Shown: in pieces, positions 1 through 6,563 of the stretch
Layout of the letters: every line of letters starts with the position of its first letter
Position numbering within the stretch: position 1 is the stretch's first letter
NCBI GenBank assembly: GCA_947629295.1
Contig: CANRDH010000052.1
Span: forward strand, 1-8,777
Length of the DNA stretch: 8,777 bases
DNA from: an uncultured Clostridia bacterium
Lineage (GTDB): Bacteria; Bacillota; Clostridia; Oscillospirales; Acutalibacteraceae
Direction: 5' to 3'
Translations under genes and position numbers: made by a program
The notes under the pieces: model-generated
Databases searched by the model: none
Seen by the model: the letters and a program-made list of their open reading frames with translations, nothing else
What the model was told of the DNA's origin: nothing

Positions 1-1370
1 CCAAATACCTGTTTGCCGGGAGCAAGTGTGGTAACACCGAATTCGATATATTCAACCTGCGGGAGATTCATATAAAGCTCTGTCGGAGTATCGTAGAAAT
101 CAGGGTTGCCTTCGTACAGCATGGGGTCGGGATATGCATAGTACCAGTCCTGAGCCTCCCACTCATTTGTAGTGCTGTTTATCTGATAGAAGCGGCAAAT
201 AATGTAATAGCCCTGTGCGGCAGCCTCATTATAGCCCATACCCTTGAAGCTTACCCGATATTCTCCGGACTTTTCTCCATCGCTGTTTACGCTGTTTGGA
301 TCATAGCGTACTACAAGACCGTTAGTGTAGTTTTTGCGTTCAACACCGTAATTATCAATCTCGAGTACGGGATATTGGAACTGATAGTTCGCTTCGGAAA
401 GGATACCGGATGCAATATGGTGAATGCTCATTTTGGTTTCGCCTACCATAAGGTATTCCTGATTTTCATAGCCGTCGTCACCGAGTGTATTGTATTTGGT
501 ATTTACCGGATCATCCATTGTAGCGTCCACAGCGTACCACTTATCATCGATCTGAACATAATCCCAGATATGAAGCTCTGATACTGTTTCGTTATGACGG
601 TAGACACCCTGTACCATAACGCAGGGAATATCAAGCTGATCCATTATCGACTTGAATGCTCTTGTATAGGACTCACAAACGCCCTCCTGCTTTACAAGAC
701 AACCATAGGATGTACGGATAAAACCTACATTTTTGGGTGTGCATACATCCTCAAGACGGTACGATGTGTGTTTTGTAAGATAATCGTGTACAAAAGTTAT
801 CTGCTTTGCAATCAGGTTTTCGCCTTCGCCGGCTTCGACCGCTTTTGCCTGATTTACAACTTCTGCAAGAGATTTATTATACTCTTCAACAGCTTTATTG
901 ACCTCATCTTCGTTTGTAAAGCCCTTAGTGTAGTAGTTGTCATATCTTCCCGTTCCGAGATAGAGATGATAACCGTCTGCACCGGAGGTTACACGGAATG
1001 AAAGGTTTGAAAAATCAACATAGAATACATCGGGATGGTCAAAATAGAAAGCATCTCTTGCCGCACCGTATACGGACAGCAGATCCGATCTTCCCTCCAT
1101 ATAACCCTTTATCGTATCCTGAGTCAGTAGCTTTTCGGACATATCAAAATCGTCCTTACCGGTCTTGAAAATGCCCTCGCTGTACATAGTTTCCATGGCA
1201 TTATAAAACACCTTGGCTTCATCTGTAAGCTGATTGTAAAAATACCTTTCTCCGGGGTTTTCCGCAGCATTTGCGTTCAACTCATCGGAATAAAGGAACG
1301 GTATTACCGAAAAACAGGATATTGTAAGCAATACCGCCAGTGAAAATGCAATTAATTTCTTCATTTTCAT
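1..1370 (-). CDS. Secreted transglutaminase-like protein (3' end outside window)
   Basis: The first 456 codons are read on the minus strand without a stop, so the C-terminus is missing. The start ATG at 1370-1368 follows a GGAGGG site (1382-1377) at good spacing. The N-terminus has a Lys-rich start, a hydrophobic stretch (about residues 6-26) and an Ala-rich NANAA segment near 33-37, which reads as a signal peptide. The middle carries the transglutaminase-like (papain-fold) triad: Cys232 in GVCESY, His267 in ELHIWD and Asp282 in YAVDATMDD, with the spacing normal for this superfamily. Family members act as proteases, amidases or cross-linking enzymes on proteins or cell-wall peptides; the substrate here cannot be told. 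About 175 residues follow the triad in the window with no domain I recognise. The next gene, a divergent carboxypeptidase, suggests an envelope role by inference only. Confidence 0.85.
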   Translation of the reverse strand, partial: MKMKKLIAFSLAVLLTISCFSVIPFLYSDELNANAAENPGERYFYNQLTDEAKVFYNAMETMYSEGIFKTGKDDFDMSEKLLTQDTIKGYMEGRSDLLSVYGAARDAFYFDHPDVFYVDFSNLSFRVTSGADGYHLYLGTGRYDNYYTKGFTNEDEVNKAVEEYNKSLAEVVNQAKAVEAGEGENLIAKQITFVHDYLTKHTSYRLEDVCTPKNVGFIRTSYGCLVKQEGVCESYTRAFKSIMDQLDIPCVMVQGVYRHNETVSELHIWDYVQIDDKWYAVDATMDDPVNTKYNTLGDDGYENQEYLMVGETKMSIHHIASGILSEANYQFQYPVLEIDNYGVERKNYTNGLVVRYDPNSVNSDGEKSGEYRVSFKGMGYNEAAAQGYYIICRFYQINSTTNEWEAQDWYYAYPDPMLYEGNPDFYDTPTELYMNLPQVEYIEFGVTTLAPGKQVF

Positions 1371-1398
1371 AGTTATCCCTCCATAATATTTTACAATA

Positions 1399-1427
1399 AT
1401 AATACAATATACAAAAGCTTAAGTCAA
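1399..1427 (-). promoter_or_regulatory. Sigma-A-type promoter of the transglutaminase-like gene
   Basis: On the minus strand, TTGACT (1427-1422) is followed by a 17-base spacer and TATTAT (1404-1399). Both boxes are one mismatch from consensus. The expected start near 1392 gives a short leader of about 20 bases that contains the GGAGGG ribosome binding site. Confidence 0.7.
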
Positions 1428-1601
1428 GCAAAAAATATAGATTATATATGTGATATCAGAGTTTTGGCGGGGATAGTGACTCCAAACTTTTATCCTTTGT
1501 TTTGTGGGTTTTGTACATACGGTTTTCTGTCGGGAAATTAATACATGATCCCGTACTATTTCGACAGCTAAACGCATATTAATTAGCAGAATAATAAACA
1601 T

Positions 1602-1606
1602 GGAGG
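1602..1606 (+). promoter_or_regulatory. Ribosome binding site deciding the start of the first carboxypeptidase
   Basis: GGAGG lies five bases before the ATG at 1612. An in-frame ATG at 1600 overlaps this site and has no site of its own, so 1612 is the likely start. Confidence 0.8.
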
Positions 1607-1611
1607 CAGCT

Positions 1612-2754
1612 ATGAAAACTAAAAAAGCAGCATTAACATTACTTGTTGTTTTATCACTTATTCTTTCGTTTTCCATTACGTCCCATGCAATTTCGGACGA
1701 TGATATCACAGCTCCGTCCGCAGTTCTTATGGACGCCGAAACGGGTGAGGTGTTGTATCAGAAAAATCCGCATGAGGTTCGTGCCTGCGCTTCTATTACA
1801 AAGGTTATGACCCTTGACCTTGTAATGGAGGCGCTTGACAGTGGCAAAATAAAATGGAGCGATACCGTTACAGCTTCCGAACACGCTTCTTCAATGGGCG
1901 GGTCGGATATATGGCTTGAGCCCGGAGAAACCATGACGGTTGATGAAATGGTAAAGGCTACGATAGTGGCAAGCGCGAATGACGCCGCTGTTGCACTTGC
2001 GGAGCATATCTGCGGCTCAGAGGACGAATTTGTTTCTATGATGAATAAAAAGGCGAAGGAGCTCGGAATGAAGGAAACGGTATTCAAAAATTGTAACGGG
2101 CTTGATGAGGAAGGTCATGTCACAAGTGCATATGATGTTGCCGTCATGTCAAGGGATTTAATCAGACATAAATCCATTTTCAAATACAGTAAGATATGGA
2201 TGGACACGCTCAGAGGCGGTAAAACTCAGCTCGTCAACACAAATAAGCTCCTCAAAACCTATAACGGAATAACGGGTCTGAAAACAGGAACGACCTCTCA
2301 GGCGGGCAGCTGCATATCTGCAACGGCGGAAAGGGACGGACTAAGCCTTATAGCTGTTGTTCTGGGAAGCAAGACGGGTAAAGAAAGATTCAGTGACGCT
2401 TCGGCTCTGCTTGATTATGGCTTTGCAAACTATGCTATGTATACGCCGAAAACTCCCGATGAAGCATTTACGGATATCAGCGTTACGAACGGTATGCTTG
2501 ACAGTTTAAAAACCGAAGCAAAAATTGACGGAGCCTTTCTCATAAAGAAGGGAGGGGATAAGGATATCACATATGATATATCACTCCCGGAAAGCGTACA
2601 GGCGCCTGTCAATGAGGGGGATAAGATAGGAAAAATAACATATAAGAGGAATGGTGAGCGTATTGCCGAATATCCGATAACAGCGACAACAGCGGTAGAT
2701 GAGATAAACTTCCGGCAGGTCTTTTTCCTCATTTTCGGCAAAATGATAAAATAG
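1612..2754 (+). CDS. dacF: D-alanyl-D-alanine carboxypeptidase, peptidase S11 (DacF/PBP5-like)
   Basis: A 380-residue secreted penicillin-binding protein that would remove the terminal D-Ala from peptidoglycan pentapeptides outside the membrane. A signal peptide covers residues 1-26 (Lys-rich start, hydrophobic core, cleavage after SHA). All three active-site motifs are present in order: SxxK as S61-I-T-K64 (nucleophile Ser61), SxN as S121-A-N123, and KTG at 224-226 in GLKTGTT. Residues from about 277 to 360 fit the beta-rich PBP5 C-terminal domain. The last 17 residues (from about 364) form a hydrophobic, basic-ended tail that could act as the usual amphipathic membrane anchor. Length is normal for the family. 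The start at 1612 is set by GGAGG. I found no convincing promoter in 1428-1601. It converges on a second S11 enzyme. The symbol follows the Bacillus/Clostridia paralogue; dacA or dacB-like naming is possible. Confidence 0.93.
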   Translation: MKTKKAALTLLVVLSLILSFSITSHAISDDDITAPSAVLMDAETGEVLYQKNPHEVRACASITKVMTLDLVMEALDSGKIKWSDTVTASEHASSMGGSDIWLEPGETMTVDEMVKATIVASANDAAVALAEHICGSEDEFVSMMNKKAKELGMKETVFKNCNGLDEEGHVTSAYDVAVMSRDLIRHKSIFKYSKIWMDTLRGGKTQLVNTNKLLKTYNGITGLKTGTTSQAGSCISATAERDGLSLIAVVLGSKTGKERFSDASALLDYGFANYAMYTPKTPDEAFTDISVTNGMLDSLKTEAKIDGAFLIKKGGDKDITYDISLPESVQAPVNEGDKIGKITYKRNGERIAEYPITATTAVDEINFRQVFFLIFGKMIK

Positions 2755-2782
2755 AGCAGGACAGCACGTTCGCATAAACGTA

Positions 2783-2808
2783 ACCCCCCGCCTTTTCAGA
2801 CGGGGGGT
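2783..2808. terminator. GC-rich hairpin between two convergent genes, probable terminator
   Basis: ACCCCCCG (2783-2790) pairs perfectly with CGGGGGGT (2801-2808) around a 10-base loop. It lies 28 bases after the plus-strand stop and 48 bases beyond the minus-strand stop. Neither side has a proper T-run (the minus strand continues TACGTTTATG), so this may be a bidirectional but weak terminator or a transcript-end stabiliser. Confidence 0.6.
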
Positions 2809-2855
2809 GATTCCGTATACATCGGTATTTTTAAGAACATATACATTTATAATTT

Positions 2856-4127
2856 TTATTCCTGATTTGTATATGCCGCGTCAAGACCGTAGGTATATTC
2901 AAGGTTATACAGTTTAAAGCCTTCAGTGAAAAGTATATTTGCGTCCTCATACTTTTGATAAAGTGATTCTCCGAACATAATAACGGCAATAAATGTATGT
3001 CCGTCAATTTCCGCAGAGGAAACAACCGAGGTTCCCGCCTCATCCGTAAAGCCTGTTTTCATACCGTCGCAGTACGGAGAATAGTGCTCGCTTCCTACCT
3101 GAAGCATGGCATTGGAGTTATACCAGTATACCGTTTCGGGAATTACGGGTTCATCTGTATCCGAATTGCCGCTGTTCTCCGAGTCACTGTCCTGAATAAG
3201 CTCCCATTCGACCTCTTCCTTACCGCAGGATTTCTTTACTATCGGTACGGTTCTTGCATATGCCGCGATTTTTGCAAGATCTGTTGCGGTGGTATAATGG
3301 TCGTCGTCGTGCCAACCGTCAGGGGTTACATAATGTGTGCCGGAACAACCTATTTCCTTTGCGGCTTCATTGACAAGTCCCATAAAAATTTCTACCGCTT
3401 CCTCATTTGAAAGATCATCGTCACCGGTATAAATTTTTGCGGCGTTTACGGCAATGGTATAGGCAGCGTCATTTCCCGAGGGGAGAAGGAGTGCGTCAAG
3501 AAGGGTCTCAAATGTCATTTTCATACCCTCCTGAAGTCCTGCTGTGCTTGAGTCATAGTTTATAAGCCCTATTTCATCGCCCACGGTTATTACCGTATCC
3601 TTGGGTATTATCTTGCTTGCCACGATAGCCGTAAGCATTTTTGTTGTGCTTGCGGGATAGCATTTTTTATTGGCATTTCGTTGAAATATGATTTTATCAG
3701 AGGTTGCGTCATAGAGTACAACGTATCTGGCAGTAACCTTTTCGTCAAGCTCTCTTAAAACCGATTCACTGAATACCTTATTGTCAAGTGTAAACTTTCC
3801 TGTAGGTTCATAAGAAAGTGTACTTTCCTCCTCGACGCTTTCTTCCTTCGGTATAGAGCTTTCCGGCACCGAGCTGACGGTTTTTTCTGAGTTTTCTCCC
3901 GCATTGACCTCAGAATTTGGAGATTTCAAAAGTCCCGAAAGAGCGGCAGCTGCAACACTGCCACACAGTAAAACAAAGATAGCTGCAACTATCCCCACTT
4001 TTTTTATAGTTGATTTCTTTTCCGGGGGTTTTATATTTTTGGGGGATACAAAGCTTACCTCATTTTCTGTTTCATCGGAGTTGAAGCTTCCTGATATATC
4101 TGTAAATTCATTTTTATTTTCCTGCAT
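2856..4127 (-). CDS. Membrane-anchored D-alanyl-D-alanine carboxypeptidase, peptidase S11
   Basis: A 423-residue S11-family serine peptidase / low-molecular-weight penicillin-binding protein. The motifs are S160-T-T-K163, S217-G-N219 and K357-T-G359, in the usual order, so it should be active on D-Ala-D-Ala stems. It differs from its neighbour. There is no cleavable signal; a polar N-terminus of about 43 residues precedes one transmembrane helix (about 44-66), and then a Ser/Glu-rich linker (about 68-108) leads to the catalytic domain, suggesting a type II membrane protein. Only 64 residues follow KTG, so the PBP5-type C-terminal domain is absent. An acidic Ser/Asp/Asn stretch (about 312-326) interrupts the domain between SGN and KTG. 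The start at 4127 is preceded by AAGGGA, a moderate ribosome binding site. It has its own promoter at 4187-4215. Confidence 0.9.
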   Translation of the reverse strand: MQENKNEFTDISGSFNSDETENEVSFVSPKNIKPPEKKSTIKKVGIVAAIFVLLCGSVAAAALSGLLKSPNSEVNAGENSEKTVSSVPESSIPKEESVEEESTLSYEPTGKFTLDNKVFSESVLRELDEKVTARYVVLYDATSDKIIFQRNANKKCYPASTTKMLTAIVASKIIPKDTVITVGDEIGLINYDSSTAGLQEGMKMTFETLLDALLLPSGNDAAYTIAVNAAKIYTGDDDLSNEEAVEIFMGLVNEAAKEIGCSGTHYVTPDGWHDDDHYTTATDLAKIAAYARTVPIVKKSCGKEEVEWELIQDSDSENSGNSDTDEPVIPETVYWYNSNAMLQVGSEHYSPYCDGMKTGFTDEAGTSVVSSAEIDGHTFIAVIMFGESLYQKYEDANILFTEGFKLYNLEYTYGLDAAYTNQE

Positions 4128-4186
4128 TACAATTTCCCTTTCACATAAACATATGAATATAATATTATTTTATTGGCTGCCATAAT

Positions 4187-4215
4187 ATTATGCAATAATA
4201 ATAAGTATATGTCAA
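4187..4215 (-). promoter_or_regulatory. Promoter of the membrane-anchored carboxypeptidase
   Basis: On the minus strand, a perfect TTGACA (4215-4210) is followed by 17 bases and CATAAT (4192-4187), one mismatch from consensus. A start near 4180 gives a leader of about 50 bases. Confidence 0.7.
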
Positions 4216-4375
4216 TCGGAATAGTGTAACAAATTTAAAATAATTTTACAAAACTAATGGTTATTTTTTATACACCAATTTGTTATTTTTTAATACTGTG
4301 CAAAAAATATACTTTTTAGAAAAAAACAGTCTACACTATGAATTGGTAAAAAATAAATTAATTTTATACAATTCC

Positions 4376-4404
4376 TTGCAAATTATAATGAAATATTGTA
4401 AAAT
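4376..4404 (+). promoter_or_regulatory. Promoter of pgi
   Basis: TTGCAA (4376-4381), a 17-base spacer and TAAAAT (4399-4404). Spacing is ideal and both boxes are close to consensus. The start is expected near 4411, just before the leader hairpin. Confidence 0.65.
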
Positions 4405-4419
4405 GAATATAGAATTTTT

Positions 4420-4439
4420 GCAAAGGCGGATACCTTTGC
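4420..4439 (+). promoter_or_regulatory. Leader hairpin in the pgi mRNA
   Basis: GCAAAGG (4420-4426) and CCTTTGC (4433-4439) form a perfect 7-base-pair stem with a 6-base loop. It ends four bases before the AAGGAGG site. It sits at the very 5' end of the predicted transcript, where a stem could protect the mRNA or modulate ribosome access. There is no T-run after it, so it is not a terminator. Confidence 0.5.
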
Positions 4440-4443
4440 TGTC

Positions 4444-4450
4444 AAGGAGG
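4444..4450 (+). promoter_or_regulatory. Ribosome binding site deciding the pgi start
   Basis: A full AAGGAGG lies six bases before ATG 4457. The frame is open upstream to an ATG at 4280, but only 4457 has a site and gives the family's normal N-terminus. Confidence 0.85.
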
Positions 4451-4456
4451 ATTTTT

Positions 4457-5794
4457 ATGGCTGTTACTTTAAGTGATAAGCATGTTAAACAATTTATCAG
4501 TGATGAGGAATATCAGGCAATAGCGCCGCAGATTTCCGCTGCACATGACCTTCTGCATAATAAGACTGGTCTTGGCAATGATTTTACGGGTTGGGTTGAT
4601 TTGCCTGTTGATTATGACAAGGAAGAATTTGCAAGAATTAAAAAGGCTGCCGAAAAAATCAAAGGCAATACCGATATATTTGTTGTTATCGGTATAGGCG
4701 GCTCGTATCTTGGAGCCCGTGCCGCTATTGAATTTCTTAAGTCCCCGAATTATAACGCACTGAAAAAGGATACCCCGGATATATATTTTACGGGTAATTC
4801 AATAAGTTCGACTGCTCTTTCGGAATTGCTCAGCATATGTGAAGGTAAGAACATTTCAATAAACATGATTTCCAAATCCGGAACCACGACCGAACCGGCT
4901 ATCGCTTTCCGTGTTTTCAGAGAGCTTCTTGAAAAGAAGTACGGAAAAGAGGGTGCAAAGGAAAGAATTTTCTGCACCACGGATAAGGCTAAGGGAACAC
5001 TCAAGCAGCTTGCGGATAAAGAGGGCTATGAAACCTTTGTTGTGCCGGATGATGTCGGAGGACGGTACAGTGTTCTTACTGCTGTAGGACTTCTCCCGAT
5101 TGCTGTTTCGGGAGCGGATATAGACGCTCTTATGGGCGGAGCCGCAAAAGCCCGTGAGGAGCTTATGAGTACAGAGCTTGACAAAAATGACTGTTATAAA
5201 TATGCGGCAATACGAAATCTTCTTTATCGCAAGGGCAAGAAGATTGAGCTTCTTGTAAGCTATGAGCCGTCGTTTACACTTATGAATGAATGGTGGAAAC
5301 AGCTTTTCGGTGAAAGCGAGGGCAAAGACCAGAAGGGACTTTTCCCGGCGTCTGTTGTATTTTCTACCGACCTTCATTCAATGGGTCAGTTCATACAGGA
5401 CGGTACCAGAACAATGTTTGAAACCGTTGTACAGATAGAAAAGCCGAAATACGAGATAACACTCGGAACGGATCCCGAAAATGTAGACGGACTTAATTTT
5501 CTTTCGGGAAAGACGGTTGATTTTGTCAATAAGAAAGCGTTTGAGGGAACGGTTCTTGCACATACCGACGGTATGGTTCCGAATGTTGTGCTTACAATGG
5601 AGAATACAAGCGAGGCTGAGCTTGGATATCTGATATATTTCTTTGAAAAGGCGTGTGCAATAAGCGGATATACGCTCGGCATAAATCCCTTTAATCAGCC
5701 CGGAGTCGAAAGCTATAAGAAAAATATGTTTGCTCTCCTTGGAAAGCCCGGATATGAGGATCAGAAGGAAGCGCTTGAGGCAAGACTCAAGTAA
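4457..5794 (+). CDS. pgi: Glucose-6-phosphate isomerase
   Basis: Cytoplasmic enzyme interconverting glucose 6-phosphate and fructose 6-phosphate in glycolysis and gluconeogenesis. At 445 residues it matches the short bacterial (Firmicutes-type) form. The first sugar-isomerase (SIS) domain shows GIGGSYLG (79-86) and the phosphate-binding loop SKSGTTTEP (139-147). A family signature follows at GGRYSV (201-206). The active-site region has GESEGK (285-290, containing the base-catalyst glutamate) and the ring-opening histidine candidate His307 in DLHSMGQ. The C-terminal signature PFNQPGVESYKK (411-422) supplies the conserved lysine, probably Lys421. All key residues are present, with no truncation. 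It appears to be a single-gene unit with its own promoter (4376-4404), leader hairpin and AAGGAGG. A weak terminator-like inverted repeat lies downstream. Confidence 0.97.
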   Translation: MAVTLSDKHVKQFISDEEYQAIAPQISAAHDLLHNKTGLGNDFTGWVDLPVDYDKEEFARIKKAAEKIKGNTDIFVVIGIGGSYLGARAAIEFLKSPNYNALKKDTPDIYFTGNSISSTALSELLSICEGKNISINMISKSGTTTEPAIAFRVFRELLEKKYGKEGAKERIFCTTDKAKGTLKQLADKEGYETFVVPDDVGGRYSVLTAVGLLPIAVSGADIDALMGGAAKAREELMSTELDKNDCYKYAAIRNLLYRKGKKIELLVSYEPSFTLMNEWWKQLFGESEGKDQKGLFPASVVFSTDLHSMGQFIQDGTRTMFETVVQIEKPKYEITLGTDPENVDGLNFLSGKTVDFVNKKAFEGTVLAHTDGMVPNVVLTMENTSEAELGYLIYFFEKACAISGYTLGINPFNQPGVESYKKNMFALLGKPGYEDQKEALEARLK

Positions 5795-5812
5795 TAAAAA
5801 ATTTTCATATAT

Positions 5813-5878
5813 CTTTTGCTTAAAACAGTTGACAGTTCGTCAAATTTAATATAATATATTAGTAGCAAAAGTTTTTTT
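5813..5878 (+). repeat. Inverted repeat with T-run, enclosing the next promoter
   Basis: CTTTTGCT (5813-5820) is exactly complementary to AGCAAAAG (5864-5871), which is followed by seven T (5872-5878). The 43 bases between the arms contain a complete sigma-A promoter. For transcripts running in from pgi this could act as a long-loop, weak terminator. The stem has only three G-C pairs, so a chance match is possible. Confidence 0.35.
5829..5857 (+). promoter_or_regulatory. Promoter of the small P-loop protein gene
   Basis: A perfect TTGACA (5829-5834), a 17-base spacer and TAATAT (5852-5857). The expected start at about 5864 coincides with the right arm of the surrounding inverted repeat and leaves a leader of about 65 bases. 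Confidence 0.8.
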
Positions 5879-5882
5879 ATGC

Positions 5883-5912
5883 AAAGGATAAGCCGCAGTT
5901 CGGCATAACTTT
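5883..5912 (+). promoter_or_regulatory. Leader stem-loop before the P-loop protein gene
   Basis: GCCG (5892-5895) pairs with CGGC (5901-5904) around CAGTT, and the outer AAAG (5883-5886) can pair with CTTT (5909-5912) across an internal loop. It ends right before the AAGGAGG at 5914-5920. The stem is short, so its significance is uncertain. Confidence 0.3.
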
Positions 5913-5928
5913 CAAGGAGGCAAAAATT

Positions 5929-6345
5929 ATGGTAAAACTTATTGTCGGTAAAAAGGGCACCGGAAAAACCAAGAAGCTCATCAGCCTTGCTAACGAGGCT
6001 GTCGAGAACTCAAACGGTAATGTGGTGGTTATTGAGAAAGGCTCAAAGCTTACTTATGATGTAACACATAAGGCACGTCTTATCGATACCGAGCATTATT
6101 CGATTTCGGGTTATGATATGTTTTTCGGTTTTCTGAGCGGTTTGTGTGCCGGAAACTACGATATGACTGATGTTCTGGTTGATTCCACCTTTAAGATAGG
6201 CGGACAGAATATCAATGAATTCGCTGAATTTATAGAAAAGATCAATTCACTTGCTGCCAAGACGGATACACAGTTTACCTTCCTTGTGTCAGCAGAGGAG
6301 AGTGAACTTCCGGGCAGCCTTTCAGCTATCTCGGAGAAGATATGA
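5929..6345 (+). CDS. Small P-loop NTP-binding protein, function unknown
   Basis: A 138-residue soluble protein started by AAGGAGG (5914-5920) eight bases before ATG. Near the N-terminus a Walker A loop is clear: G7-K-K-G-T-G-K13-T14 directly after a beta strand (KLIV). A hydrophobic strand ending in an acid, VLVDS with Asp85 after D81, is a plausible Walker B, and FTFLVS (116-121) looks like a following strand. No DNA-binding, transmembrane or partner domain is visible, so it is a minimal nucleotide-binding fold, loosely recalling the size and order of thymidine-kinase-like or RecA-like cores. I recognise it only as a kind of short conserved ATP-binding protein seen in Clostridia. It has its own strong promoter and terminator, so it seems to be expressed independently of pgi and the ribosomal genes. 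The reaction and partner are unknown. Confidence 0.75.
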   Translation: MVKLIVGKKGTGKTKKLISLANEAVENSNGNVVVIEKGSKLTYDVTHKARLIDTEHYSISGYDMFFGFLSGLCAGNYDMTDVLVDSTFKIGGQNINEFAEFIEKINSLAAKTDTQFTFLVSAEESELPGSLSAISEKI

Positions 6346-6410
6346 CAGCTGCAAGGCTGATTGCCTGACAACGATGAGAAGAATTTTGTTTATATGAAAG
6401 CTGTCTTTTT

Positions 6411-6458
6411 GAGGAAGCTGTCTGTTGCGGCTTCCTCTTGATTTTTTGTTTTTTTTCA
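6411..6458 (+). terminator. Rho-independent terminator after the P-loop protein gene
   Basis: GAGGAAGC (6411-6418) pairs with GCTTCCTC (6430-6437) around an 11-base loop. It is followed by TTGATTTTTTG and then a longer T-run to about 6456. It cleanly separates this unit from the perfect promoter 11 bases downstream. Confidence 0.85.
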
Positions 6459-6468
6459 AAAAAATATA

Positions 6469-6497
6469 TTGACAAAGCGGTATAATACAATTATAAT
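6469..6497 (+). promoter_or_regulatory. Perfect sigma-A consensus promoter of the DUF177-rpmF operon
   Basis: TTGACA (6469-6474), exactly 17 bases, then TATAAT (6492-6497): a full consensus match. A second TATAAT inside the spacer (6481-6486) is too close to the -35 box to serve it. The start is expected near 6504, giving a leader of about 60 bases. This fits strong, growth-linked expression of a ribosomal protein gene. Confidence 0.9.
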
Positions 6498-6552
6498 AGT
6501 CTATGGCGTTTTATCAGGGTACCCTTGCGGTCATGGTAATTCGGACTTTGTT

Positions 6553-6558
6553 GAGGTG
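6553..6558 (+). promoter_or_regulatory. Ribosome binding site supporting a GTG start for the DUF177 gene
   Basis: GAGGTG lies five bases before GTG 6564. No ATG in this frame gives the expected N-terminus, so a GTG start is chosen. Confidence 0.65.
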
Positions 6559-6563
6559 AGCTT

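Larger units (their letters stand above)
4128..4456. other. AT-rich divergent intergenic region
   Basis: This 329-base region separates the minus-strand carboxypeptidase from pgi. It holds two outward-facing promoters (described separately), the pgi leader hairpin, and a central AT-rich part (about 4220-4375). That part contains an imperfect direct repeat in which TTATTTTTTA occurs at about 4261 and again at about 4282. I see no RNA gene or credible coding sequence. An upstream in-frame ATG at 4280 exists but has no ribosome binding site and would add low-complexity sequence. Confidence 0.6.

Noticed and set aside
375..1001. Plus-strand open frames at 375-581 and 594-1001
   Set aside because: They lie opposite the minus-strand transglutaminase-like gene, which has a continuous frame, intact catalytic triad, signal peptide and promoter; the plus-strand translations are Cys-rich and meaningless.
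1531..1553. Inverted repeat CGGGA-N13-TCCCG upstream of the first carboxypeptidase as an operator
   Set aside because: The arms are only five bases and no promoter could be placed beside it, so it is within chance expectation.
4280..4456. N-terminal extension of pgi from ATG 4280
   Set aside because: It has no ribosome binding site, overlaps the pgi promoter and encodes low-complexity sequence unlike any glucose-6-phosphate isomerase; the AAGGAGG before 4457 settles the start.
6346..6441. In-frame continuation of the P-loop gene past two TGA codons, including a 15-codon frame at 6394-6441
   Set aside because: The short frame lacks a ribosome binding site and runs through the terminator hairpin. 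The P-loop protein has a natural-looking end at 6345, so read-through or recoding is not supported.
6516..6525. Palindrome AGGGTACCCT in the DUF177 leader
   Set aside because: A 10-base palindrome without a loop; it cannot form a hairpin and is too short alone to call an operator.
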